Shown: piece by piece, positions 35,254 to 43,743 of the stretch
Layout: every line of letters begins with the position of its first letter
How positions within the stretch are numbered: the first letter of the stretch is position 1
Assembly: GCA_002415135.1 (NCBI GenBank)
Contig: DIBY01000001.1
Span: 1-64,000, forward strand
Source of the DNA: Flavobacteriales bacterium UBA5040
GTDB lineage: Bacteria; Bacteroidota; Bacteroidia; Flavobacteriales; Weeksellaceae
Direction: 5' to 3'
Length of the DNA stretch: 64,000 bases
The notes under the pieces: generated by a model
Seen by the model: only the letters and a program-made list of their open reading frames with translations
What the model was told of the DNA's origin: nothing
Database searches by the model: none
Translations under genes and position numbers: made by a program

Positions 35254-36006
35254 CTATATTTGTTCGTCAAGCTGCTCGCTTGTTTTACCGAATCTTCTTT
35301 CTTTGTTTTGATAATCGTAAATGCATTGAAAGAAATCTTCTTTACCGAAATCCGGCCAAAGCATATCTAAAAACTGCAGTTCTGCATAGGCAATTTGCCA
35401 AAGCAAAAAATTACTGATTCTCACTTCGCCACTGGTTCTAACTAATAAATCAACCGGCGGAAACTCTTTGGTGTACAAATGCTTTTCAAAAACTTCTTCC
35501 GTAATTTCTTCTTCCGTTAATTCACCACTTTTAACTTTAGAACTTATTTCTTTTACCGCATTCAAAATTTCTTTTTGAGAGCCATAACTCAGGGCCAAAA
35601 TAAGATTTCCTTTATCATTATGTTTGGTAATTTCTACCAGCTGCATTAATTGCTCCTGCACCAATTCTGGTAATCTTTTGATATCACCAATGATGTGCAT
35701 ACGCAAACCTTTGCTAAATATATCTTCTGCCTCCAGAAGCAGTGTTTCTGAGATTAAACCCATCAACGTGCTTACTTCATCGTCTGGTCTTTTCCAGTTT
35801 TCTGAAGAAAAAGTATAAAGCGTGAGGTAAGGAATATGGATTTCGTTACAGGCATTCACCGCATTACGCACGGCTTGAATAGCGTGCTTGTGCCCAAAAG
35901 TTCTTTCTTCTCCGCGGGATTTTGCCCATCTTCCGTTCCCATCCATAATGATGGCAACATGTTTTGGAAGTTGATCCAGATTTAATTTTTCTTTTATCGA
36001 CTGCAT
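35254..36006 (-). CDS. uppS: Isoprenyl transferase (undecaprenyl diphosphate synthase)
   Basis: A 250-residue cis-prenyltransferase that makes undecaprenyl diphosphate, the lipid carrier for peptidoglycan and O-antigen. The catalytic HVAIIMDGNGRWAKSRG, the GHKHA segment, FSSENWKRP and the C-terminal RTSGEVRISNFLLWQIAYAE are all present. A GTG nine bases upstream overlaps the DUF6089 gene, so the ATG at 36006, one base after that gene's stop, was chosen. The carrier supplies both cell-wall synthesis and the polysaccharide operon next to this cluster. Confidence 0.95.
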   Translation of the reverse strand: MQSIKEKLNLDQLPKHVAIIMDGNGRWAKSRGEERTFGHKHAIQAVRNAVNACNEIHIPYLTLYTFSSENWKRPDDEVSTLMGLISETLLLEAEDIFSKGLRMHIIGDIKRLPELVQEQLMQLVEITKHNDKGNLILALSYGSQKEILNAVKEISSKVKSGELTEEEITEEVFEKHLYTKEFPPVDLLVRTSGEVRISNFLLWQIAYAELQFLDMLWPDFGKEDFFQCIYDYQNKERRFGKTSEQLDEQI

Positions 36007-36007
36007 T

Positions 36008-36901
36008 TTAATCACAATAACATGGTGGTCTTCCGAATGAATAACTTAGTCCTAACGAAATGGTATTTACCCAATCCTTAGAATTGATGTTTCCTATTTG
36101 TCTGTCTTCAAGAAGCTTTGCTACTTTAGCCTCTGCAGCCGTTCTGTAAGGATCTTCCTGCAAAAGAGATTTGCTGGTGCTTCCCGGCGACGATATATCT
36201 TTGTTGTAAGTTACTTTTACGCTTTTCTCATCAATTATACTGTAGTCGATAGAATCTGAAAAGGTAGGTCTGAACATGAATTCACCAAACAGAGCCCAGT
36301 TATAATTAAATTTATATTTCAAGCCAACTCCAAAAGGAATTGCCATTGATAATTTTTTTCCTGATGTGTAAGTAGATTTTGTATCGAAATCATCTGCAGT
36401 GACAGGAGCGATCGCATTTCCACCAACATCTCTTCTAAAATCATTTTCTACAATAAGCTGAGGTGTACTTGCCAGCATTGCTCCTACTCCGCCAAAAATG
36501 TAAGGACTAAGTAAACTTTTCTGTTCGTCATTCACTGGAAAGAAATTATATTCAAAGATCAAATCAGCTTCTACGATTGAATTGGTTCCCCATAATTTTC
36601 TGTTTCTGCGGTATTGTTCCTTCGCCAAAGCATCAATAAACTGAATATGACTGTAACCAATATTTAACCTCACCGTTTGATAAGGGTTAAAATTCATTCT
36701 ATAAAGAATGCCTCCATAGAAGGGAATTCCGTAATCAGCGATATTGCTGAAAACAGGTTTTTGTAAAATATAATTGGTTCTTCCGATATCTCCAACCAAA
36801 TTACTCATTCCCAGTTGCACTCCTATTTCGTGACGTTGCCCTTTGTAGGAAACCGAAATAAAAAACAAGGCGAAGAGCAAGTAGATCACTTTTTTTTGCA
36901 T
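36008..36901 (-). CDS. DUF6089-type outer-membrane beta-barrel protein
   Basis: A 297-residue protein with a signal peptide (ending SYKGQ) and alternating beta strands typical of an eight-to-twelve-stranded barrel. It opens EIGVQLGMSNLVGDIGRTNY and contains FGGVGAMLAS and GVGLKYKFNYNWALFGEFMFRPTFSD. An in-frame ATG exists at 36925, but the -7 box ends at 36937, which would leave about five bases of leader, so the second Met (36901) was chosen. It heads the uppS-bamA-ompH operon. DUF6089 is common in this position in flavobacteria, and its function is unknown to me. Confidence 0.82.
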   Translation of the reverse strand: MQKKVIYLLFALFFISVSYKGQRHEIGVQLGMSNLVGDIGRTNYILQKPVFSNIADYGIPFYGGILYRMNFNPYQTVRLNIGYSHIQFIDALAKEQYRRNRKLWGTNSIVEADLIFEYNFFPVNDEQKSLLSPYIFGGVGAMLASTPQLIVENDFRRDVGGNAIAPVTADDFDTKSTYTSGKKLSMAIPFGVGLKYKFNYNWALFGEFMFRPTFSDSIDYSIIDEKSVKVTYNKDISSPGSTSKSLLQEDPYRTAAEAKVAKLLEDRQIGNINSKDWVNTISLGLSYSFGRPPCYCD

Positions 36902-36936
36902 GAATGACTGTACATCAATTTTCATAAATAATTTTG

Positions 36937-36944
36937 CAAATATA
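36937..36944 (-). promoter_or_regulatory. -7 promoter element of the DUF6089-uppS-bamA-ompH operon
   Basis: On the minus strand TATATTTG (36944-36937), followed by CA, matches TANNTTTG exactly. Transcription would begin near 36931, about 30 bases before the chosen start at 36901. Confidence 0.55.
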
Positions 36945-37084
36945 AAACATTTTTACCTTAGAGAAATTCTTAATTTTTAGTTAAATACCATCAAAAAAGC
37001 ATAATTTTTTGTTATCAAAACGATGAATTATTCTTTTTATGATTTTAAGAAAATAAAACTCCAACGGTAAATGTTTTTTAATAA

Positions 37085-39568
37085 TTAATTTTTTTCAAAT
37101 ATTTTTCTGATTTTATTTCTAATTTTAATCAACATTGGTTCCTGATAATTGGCATCTTCCTCAAAATAACCGTAACCATAGCCGTACCCATAACCGTATC
37201 CGTACCCGTAACCCTGATCTGCCTGATAATCATTGTAAACCAGTCCTAAATTTTTCACTTCATAACTGTGGTATTTTTCAGTGATCATTTTCAGCATGTG
37301 TTTTTCGGTATATTCATGACGAACAACGTAAATACTTGCATCTGAATAAGTCATCAGCTCAAATGAATCTGCAACCAAACCAACAGGCGGCGAATCGATA
37401 ATAATAAAATCGTAATGATTCTTCAACTCGTTTATAAATGCAATGTTTCGGTCACTCATCAATAACTCTGATGGGTTTGGAGGAATCGGTCCAGATGTAG
37501 CGACATCAAGGTCTGGAATGGAAGTTTTATTGATAATCTGAGCCATTTCTACTTCCCCAGTTAGGTAGTTAGAAATCCCGTATTGGTTATTAATTTTAAA
37601 GTCACCAAAAATCTTTGGTTTTCTAAGATCCATCCCTAAAAGTATTGTTTTCTTTCCACTTAGTCCCAAAACTGAGGCGATATTAATGGAAACATACGTT
37701 TTCCCTTCGCCACCAATGGAGGATGTTACCAAGATAACTTTAGACTGATTATCTTCTTTGTGTAAAAAACGAAGATTTGCTCTGATCCCACGGAATGCTT
37801 CGGAAATTGAAGATCGAGGCTGTTCTAAAACGGTAAGATTATTGTCGTGCGTACTTTTTCCAATAACACCCAAAAGCGGAATTCTCGTAGCTTGAAGTAA
37901 TTCTTTGATGTTTCTAATTCTACTGTCGAGTACCTGACCAATAGCTAAAAGAAGCAATGGTAAAAGTAAAAGCCCACCAATGATGATGTATTTGACTTTA
38001 GCAATATTTGGAGCAATTGGTCCCTGTCCCAAATTCTTAGCCGGGTCAATTACATTGATATCTGATTTGTTGGTCGCAACTCTGATCTGAGTTTCATTTT
38101 GTTTAGATAACAGAATATTGTAGGTTGCTTCAATCATATTATATCCTCTCTCAGCGTCCATATACTTACGCTCTTTTTCTGGGTAAGTAACCAAATCTAT
38201 ATTTGCCCTCGCAATTTCGCGATCTATTTTAGAAATTTCGTTAACGTAAGTATTGTAGTAGTTTCCAAGTGAACCGGTTGAGTTGTTTCTTGCCTCATTG
38301 ATCAATCGATTAATTTCCCGCATAGGTTCCGAACTTGGCGTATAAATTAAAGCCAGCTCCCGTCGTTTTGCATATAAAGCCTTCAGTTCAGCAACCGTAG
38401 CATTAAACATCCCATCTTCGATTCCAGCAGAATTGGTGCTGATCATTCGATCTAAATTTTGAGAAGTTAAAGAATTTTTAATCGTATTTAAAGAATTGAT
38501 TCGCGTAAGGAAATCTGCTTTCTTTGCATCCAAAGCCTTTATGTTTTCCAATGATTTTTCGTCTCGGTCTTTAATATCATAAAGCCCTTCTGAAACTTTC
38601 ATTTGGTTCAAAACAGTAGCGCTGGAATCTAATTTTTTTCTAATCTTACCAAGATTATCAATCAAATATTGATCAGTATTTTTATCAACCACATTACGAT
38701 CAATCAATCTTTTCTTCTCCAGTTCAGCAACGGAAGTATTCAAAAAGTTAACAGTCCCATTGAGATTGTATCCTTTTTTACCGATCATCATGATGGTGCT
38801 GATTTCTTTATCGAATTCAACGGAAATCGTGCTGACCAAATTATTAACGGTATTGTTAACCGTGGAAAGTGATATGATAATATTTTCAAACTTTATTTCA
38901 CTTGGCTGCGGATTTTTAATCAGCTTGAATTTTAAATTTGGCGAAGTGTACCATTGATTTAGTGCAAGGATTTTATTTTCAGGTCTTGCGTACTTAGGAA
39001 CGGTTTTGAAACCCTCTAATTCATAAGAGTAAAGGGAACGGGACTGCCCTTCTTTAGGCAATACTACTTCGTAACGATCACCACCTTTAGGAATAAGCGT
39101 AATGGGATATTCAACCTGTTGCAGAGATGATCGATCTATCTCTAAAAAAACTGGCGAATCATATTTGTCCAGATAAGTTTGTTTAATTAATCCTGAGGTT
39201 GCATAATTCACGTATAAATCAAGTTGCTTCACCAGATATTCATTGTGTGATCTGGAGAGTAGCATCTTCTTTAAATAAACCCCGTCTTGATTCCCAGTTT
39301 GGCCCCAAATGAAATTGATTGACTGGTTTGGTGTGAAATAACTTGCGGTACTATTGGAAATACTTAACGATAGGTTTGAGGCATAGATTCGCTGCGCATA
39401 GTACTTGCTATAAACCCACGAAATGCCATATCCCAAGGCAGCCATTAGTACAAACCAATACCAATTTTTTAGAAGTCTTCTGACAAAATATTCAAAATCG
39501 AAAATAGCGAATGATCCGATTTTATCCTGTGCTGCAGGCGTATTTGCGTTTTCTTTTCCCGGTATCAT
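37085..39568 (-). CDS. Polysaccharide co-polymerase/tyrosine autokinase (Wzc-like)
   Basis: An 827-residue inner-membrane protein. The N-terminal Wzz-type chain-length domain has two membrane helices (about 35-55 and 520-540) and a long periplasmic coiled-coil region. A cytosolic BY-kinase domain follows with Walker A SIGGEGKT near residue 610, Walker A' GMDLRKP and Walker B DFIIIDSPP. The C-terminal Tyr cluster for autophosphorylation is unusually regular: eight Gly-Tyr pairs in a row near residue 795. It controls polymer length and export with Wza, and is the last gene of the exopolysaccharide operon. Confidence 0.92.
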   Translation of the reverse strand: MIPGKENANTPAAQDKIGSFAIFDFEYFVRRLLKNWYWFVLMAALGYGISWVYSKYYAQRIYASNLSLSISNSTASYFTPNQSINFIWGQTGNQDGVYLKKMLLSRSHNEYLVKQLDLYVNYATSGLIKQTYLDKYDSPVFLEIDRSSLQQVEYPITLIPKGGDRYEVVLPKEGQSRSLYSYELEGFKTVPKYARPENKILALNQWYTSPNLKFKLIKNPQPSEIKFENIIISLSTVNNTVNNLVSTISVEFDKEISTIMMIGKKGYNLNGTVNFLNTSVAELEKKRLIDRNVVDKNTDQYLIDNLGKIRKKLDSSATVLNQMKVSEGLYDIKDRDEKSLENIKALDAKKADFLTRINSLNTIKNSLTSQNLDRMISTNSAGIEDGMFNATVAELKALYAKRRELALIYTPSSEPMREINRLINEARNNSTGSLGNYYNTYVNEISKIDREIARANIDLVTYPEKERKYMDAERGYNMIEATYNILLSKQNETQIRVATNKSDINVIDPAKNLGQGPIAPNIAKVKYIIIGGLLLLPLLLLAIGQVLDSRIRNIKELLQATRIPLLGVIGKSTHDNNLTVLEQPRSSISEAFRGIRANLRFLHKEDNQSKVILVTSSIGGEGKTYVSINIASVLGLSGKKTILLGMDLRKPKIFGDFKINNQYGISNYLTGEVEMAQIINKTSIPDLDVATSGPIPPNPSELLMSDRNIAFINELKNHYDFIIIDSPPVGLVADSFELMTYSDASIYVVRHEYTEKHMLKMITEKYHSYEVKNLGLVYNDYQADQGYGYGYGYGYGYGYGYFEEDANYQEPMLIKIRNKIRKIFEKN
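37163..37212 (-). repeat. Hexanucleotide tandem repeat encoding (Gly-Tyr)8
   Basis: About eight imperfect six-base units of the form GGNTAY on the minus strand encode the Gly-Tyr tail of the Wzc-like kinase. The third positions vary (GGT, GGC, GGG, GGA with TAT or TAC), so the array is old enough to have drifted, or has been selected against replication slippage. Confidence 0.85.
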
Positions 39569-39569
39569 C

Positions 39570-40439
39570 TTACAATCTTGTTAAAAGTAAATAAATCGTC
39601 ATTGCGGTGGTCACAAGAGAAACTCCGGTAGTTAAAGTTTGAATCGGGTCTTTTCCAAATCCATTCAGATTTTTTGATCGGGTATTAAGAAAGATTTCGT
39701 CCCCATTTTGTACCCAATAATAAGGAGAATTCATTACATCTTCGCGGGTTAAATCTATTTTGGCGATTTTTATTCCTTCAGGAAGTTTTCTATGAATTAC
39801 AATGTTGGTACGATCAACAGTTCGGTTAAGACCTCCATTGACTGCTAAGGCTTCGGTAATTGTTAAGGTATTTTTATGTGCTTTCTTCTCACCGCTGATT
39901 TCTACTGTCTCAACATCTCCTAAAATATAATAAGTGATTCCATCTGTATTTAAGCGAACTTCCGATTTACCATCCACAAAATTCTCATTTACTTTTTGCT
40001 GAATTTCTTTGGTCATATCCTCTATTGTCCTGCCTTCAGCTTTGATGTAGCCAATTCCGAAAACATTGACATCACCATTGGAATCGACCTTTAATCCATT
40101 AAAATAGATGGTTGTATTTCCTGCTTGTCCTTTACCTTGGTTAGAAACATTCATATTTCCACCCGGTGTAGCGCTGCCGCCTTGCTTAGCGTCGTTTGCA
40201 GAAGATGCATTGAGTGCGGAGTAGAATTGTGCGGCATCACCTTGCGGTGTAGTGACAATATTAAGAGTGAGAATATCATTTTTAGTAATGCGATAAATCG
40301 GCACATTATACGGAACCAATCCTTCTTCATTAATCACCAAACTCTCGTTGGGCTGCATATACCGAACATCTTTACTAGAGATGCACGAAAAAAGTAAAAA
40401 AGGTAAAATAAGCAGTAAAGCTGGTTTAAATATTTTCAT
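39570..40439 (-). CDS. Polysaccharide export lipoprotein (Wza-like)
   Basis: A 289-residue outer-membrane lipoprotein with a lipobox at LLFSC (Cys19). It has a polysaccharide-export domain (about 45-170, VPIYRITKNDILTLNIVTTP) followed by an SLBB domain (about 175-255, VEISGEKKAHKNTLTITEALAVNGGL). A C-terminal hydrophobic stretch ends the protein. A Gly/Asn/Gln-rich segment near 85-110 interrupts the export domain. It forms the outer-membrane channel for exopolysaccharide. Only one base separates it from the wzc start codon region, so the two are cotranscribed. Confidence 0.9.
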   Translation of the reverse strand: MKIFKPALLLILPFLLFSCISSKDVRYMQPNESLVINEEGLVPYNVPIYRITKNDILTLNIVTTPQGDAAQFYSALNASSANDAKQGGSATPGGNMNVSNQGKGQAGNTTIYFNGLKVDSNGDVNVFGIGYIKAEGRTIEDMTKEIQQKVNENFVDGKSEVRLNTDGITYYILGDVETVEISGEKKAHKNTLTITEALAVNGGLNRTVDRTNIVIHRKLPEGIKIAKIDLTREDVMNSPYYWVQNGDEIFLNTRSKNLNGFGKDPIQTLTTGVSLVTTAMTIYLLLTRL

Positions 40440-40474
40440 CAGTAGTTATGTAGTTTTGCAAAAATAACAAATAA

Positions 40475-41596
40475 TTAATTAGTTTCTTTTCTTCTCAATA
40501 AAATGATTCGCGGGATATACGCGCCTATAAATCCTAAACTCAACACAACGAGAAGCAATAAGTTAACATTGATATGTCTAAAGTAATAAGCCACCGCAAC
40601 AACGAGCAAATAATAGGTGAGAATATATACGGTAGATCGACGGTGTGTTAATCCTAGTTTTAAAAGCGAATGATGAATATGGTTTTGATCAGCTGCAAAT
40701 ACAGAGGTCCTCTGCAATATTCGAATAATGATCACATTCAACGTATCTACAATAGGAAGGATAAGAATGGCAACAGTAACTGCGGGAGCGGCTTGTAAAT
40801 AATATCTTGGAATTTCGGGAAGTTTTTTATCGATGAAAATATCTATAAAACAAATGGCTGTGAAAGCAAGCAGAAAACCTAAAATCATAGAACCAGTGTC
40901 TCCCATAAAAACCTTATTATTTCTATAATGAGAAAGATTATAATATAAAAATCCAATCACAGAGCCTATAATAATTGCAGACAAAACAACTAAAGGATAG
41001 TTAAATTCACCCAAACGAAAATAACTAATCCCAAATAAAGCGCTACAAATTATTGAATATCCACCCGACAGTCCGTCAATACCATCGATGAGATTAAAGG
41101 CATTTATCAAAGCGATAAACGTAAACATGCTGAAAATAACGCTGAACGTGTAGTTAAGTTCATAAATCCCCAGAACTCCGAACAAACTTCTAATCCGGAC
41201 ATCTGATCCAAGAACCATCAAAGCGGTTACGACAATTTGTGCTAAAAGTTTTTTGTAGGCACGCATCACCACAATGTCATCCATCACTCCGATGTACAGC
41301 AAGATCACCAACGACGCGAATAAGAATTTATACAGTTCGAAAAGTTCAAAGGCGAAAATAGAAGCACATACTGCCAGCGAATAGAAGATCGCAATCCCGC
41401 CAAGATTGGGTATTTTTCGGAGGTGAGAACTTCGGAGCCCAGGCTCATCCATTAAGTTTTTTCTTCTGGATATTTTAACAATGGTCGGAATGGTAAAAAA
41501 AGTCAAGGCGAATGAAAACAACATGCCCAGTATCAACTTTGCATAGAAAAGTGAAATTCCAAAATATTCTAAACCGTCTTTAACTATTTCATTCAT
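40475..41596 (-). CDS. WecA/TagO-like phospho-sugar transferase (GT4, MraY superfamily)
   Basis: A 373-residue protein with about 11 membrane helices. It has SSHLRKIPNLGGIAIF near 55, NAFNLIDGIDGLSGG near 165, VFMGDTGSM near 230 and the QNHIHH motif near 305, which are the hallmarks of polyprenyl-phosphate HexNAc-1-phosphate transferases. It starts polysaccharide assembly by loading a sugar-phosphate onto undecaprenyl phosphate. A TTG 12 bases upstream is in frame, and the ATG at 41596 was chosen because it follows the stop of the EpsG gene without overlap. Confidence 0.9.
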   Translation of the reverse strand: MNEIVKDGLEYFGISLFYAKLILGMLFSFALTFFTIPTIVKISRRKNLMDEPGLRSSHLRKIPNLGGIAIFYSLAVCASIFAFELFELYKFLFASLVILLYIGVMDDIVVMRAYKKLLAQIVVTALMVLGSDVRIRSLFGVLGIYELNYTFSVIFSMFTFIALINAFNLIDGIDGLSGGYSIICSALFGISYFRLGEFNYPLVVLSAIIIGSVIGFLYYNLSHYRNNKVFMGDTGSMILGFLLAFTAICFIDIFIDKKLPEIPRYYLQAAPAVTVAILILPIVDTLNVIIIRILQRTSVFAADQNHIHHSLLKLGLTHRRSTVYILTYYLLVVAVAYYFRHINVNLLLLVVLSLGFIGAYIPRIILLRRKETN

Positions 41597-41601
41597 GGTA
41601 C

Positions 41602-42735
41602 TTACCAAAGTGCGTTAGTATATCTATCGGATGAAAAGCCACCTTTATCGCCATTTCCTTTCCCGAAGTAAAAAAACATGGCCACAAAATACGTCATAAA
41701 TCCTAAATAGAGAATTTGCCTTGCGCGACCTTTAACCGCGTACACAATACTGGTCATGCAAAACATGGTTACAAAAAACATGTAAGCGCCCGGAAGTCGT
41801 ATCGCAAAAATTTGATTGGATCGGAAGAAATAAAATAAAGCAATCCCAAAAACGGCCAGATTACGCATGTACTCATACCACCAAACTTCGTCACAGGCTT
41901 CTTTATCGTATTTAATTAAAATCCCAATGAAAAATAATTTCACAATATCATTCAGGCCCGTCTCCACTTCGGTTCCATAATATCGATCATCCAAATAACC
42001 AGTGTAAGCACCGGAAAGATCATCCGGAGCGATAGAACCAAAGATTCCACCACCCAATCGATATAATTCAAAAGGAGAAGACAGCAGCGCAACTACCAAT
42101 ATCCAAAAAATTCGCTTACTGTTCAAGGGAATTTTAACAATCCAATAGGCTGGTAAAAATATAATCGATGTTTTGTGAAATCCTAAGGCGATGTACATGC
42201 ACAAAAGAAACATGAACAGATTTCGATCTTTAATGAATTTAAAAGAAGCTACACAAACAGCAATTCCTAATCCCTGCCTCATCTGTCCTGAATCCTCAAA
42301 AAACATAATCGGCATGAAGTAGAACATTAACGCTAAGGTCGGAAAAGCAACATTCTTGTAAATTGCTGTAAACTTAAGCGTCACCGCGATGAGTGCCATG
42401 ATGAAGGTAACGATGTAAAAAGGGAAACCGAAATCGAAAACCAGTTTATTGATCAGCACGAAAATCCATTCGATTTCTTCAGCATTGGACCGAAAAAGCG
42501 CTTTGTCAAAAACATCACCGTACGTCGTATAGATTGCAAATCCAGAAAAAAGCATTTTGTAAATTGGGTAATCTGCACCTGCATTGAGTCGAAACCCGAC
42601 CGCACCAACGATTAAAATCCCGGCAATCCAAACAAAAATACTTTGCTTCTTCTCTAACCTAAAAATTTCCCAATAACTCGCAAATGCAAGAAACAGAAAA
42701 ATTACAATGAAAATAGGATGTAGAATTGGCATCAA
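41602..42735 (-). CDS. EpsG family polysaccharide polymerase (Wzy-like)
   Basis: A 377-residue polytopic membrane protein with about ten helices. Segments AGADYPIYKMLFSG, FMPIMFFEDSGQMRQGLGIAVCVASFKFI and LGFHKTSIIFLPAYW match the EpsG family, in which the Arg-Gln and His segments are conserved in the putative active site. It probably joins the repeat units made by the neighbouring glycosyltransferases. It is the only Wzy candidate in the locus. Confidence 0.85.
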   Translation of the reverse strand: MMPILHPIFIVIFLFLAFASYWEIFRLEKKQSIFVWIAGILIVGAVGFRLNAGADYPIYKMLFSGFAIYTTYGDVFDKALFRSNAEEIEWIFVLINKLVFDFGFPFYIVTFIMALIAVTLKFTAIYKNVAFPTLALMFYFMPIMFFEDSGQMRQGLGIAVCVASFKFIKDRNLFMFLLCMYIALGFHKTSIIFLPAYWIVKIPLNSKRIFWILVVALLSSPFELYRLGGGIFGSIAPDDLSGAYTGYLDDRYYGTEVETGLNDIVKLFFIGILIKYDKEACDEVWWYEYMRNLAVFGIALFYFFRSNQIFAIRLPGAYMFFVTMFCMTSIVYAVKGRARQILYLGFMTYFVAMFFYFGKGNGDKGGFSSDRYTNALW

Positions 42736-42748
42736 TAAAATTCTGTTT

Positions 42749-43738
42749 TTAGAGTAATTTCCTTATAAATTGATTGAGTCCCGTAAAACAAAGGAAATAA
42801 TAAATTTTCTTCTTTATAGGCAAAGATAAGAGATAATTCTTTTCGAATCGTTGATAGAATAATATTTCTCTTTTTGAGATCTGATGCTTTGTTGTAAAAG
42901 CATTGAGTGCTTTATTCATCTCTATAAAAGCATCTTCTTCTTTTACAAATGCCAGGTACGCCAAATACGTGTAAACACCTTCCAAAACATTAAAATTTTT
43001 CAATTCCTTTTTCTTATCGGAATACTGGGACTGATGGAAGGAATGATTCACCTCTTCTACGGCCGTCAAAATATCCAAACCTTTTCGGGTGTGTGTTTTC
43101 GTGATAGAATCAGTGCGTTCTAAATATTGGTAATGATAACTTTGAGTTTGAGCGATCGTTTTACATTTCAATAATAACTGGGGAATTAACTGAATATCTT
43201 CAAAATGAATTCCTTTTTTAAATCTTTTATTTTCGAAAAGTTCTCGTTTAAAAATTTTGTTACAGGCAAAATAAGAGAGATCAGCAAAGACAGAAAAATT
43301 CTCACGAAGATCTATCTTCTCCGGCATATTCGGAATTTGCGTTAATTTCTGTGAAATATTCCCTTGTTCGTCCACTTTCTGGAGATTGCAAATTACCATT
43401 TCCGCTTGATGCTTGATGGCTAAAGAATACATTTCTTCAAACATGATTTTAGAAACTTCATCATCACTGTCTACAAAACCAATAAACTCCCCGATTGCTC
43501 TATATAATCCAAAATTTCGAGCCTCGCTTAAACCACCATTTTCTTTGATGAATGATTTTATTTTTAAGGGATATTTTTGCTGAAATTCATCAATGATCGC
43601 TTGCGATTGATCAGGACTTCCATCATTAATGATCAGGATTTCAATTTCCTGCAAAGTCTGATTCACCAATGAATCTAAACATTTTCTAAGGTATTTTTCT
43701 ACCTGATAAACGGGAACAATAATGGAAACTTTAATCAT
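42749..43738 (-). CDS. Glycosyltransferase family 2
   Basis: A 329-residue GT2 enzyme. The start VSIIVPVYQVEKYLRKCLDSLVNQTL leads into the nucleotide-binding LIINDGSPD and the DxD-type FVDSDDEV near residue 90, followed by a conserved NKIFKRELF segment near 160. The C-terminal third is less conserved and helical. It adds one sugar to the lipid-linked unit on the cytoplasmic side. The donor and acceptor cannot be read from sequence. Confidence 0.88.
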   Translation of the reverse strand: MIKVSIIVPVYQVEKYLRKCLDSLVNQTLQEIEILIINDGSPDQSQAIIDEFQQKYPLKIKSFIKENGGLSEARNFGLYRAIGEFIGFVDSDDEVSKIMFEEMYSLAIKHQAEMVICNLQKVDEQGNISQKLTQIPNMPEKIDLRENFSVFADLSYFACNKIFKRELFENKRFKKGIHFEDIQLIPQLLLKCKTIAQTQSYHYQYLERTDSITKTHTRKGLDILTAVEEVNHSFHQSQYSDKKKELKNFNVLEGVYTYLAYLAFVKEEDAFIEMNKALNAFTTKHQISKREILFYQRFEKNYLLSLPIKKKIYYFLCFTGLNQFIRKLL

Positions 43739-43743
43739 CAGTT

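Noticed and set aside
37163..37212. Hexamer array considered as a CRISPR or regulatory repeat
   Set aside because: Units are contiguous without spacers and code for a Gly-Tyr tail in a conserved kinase position.
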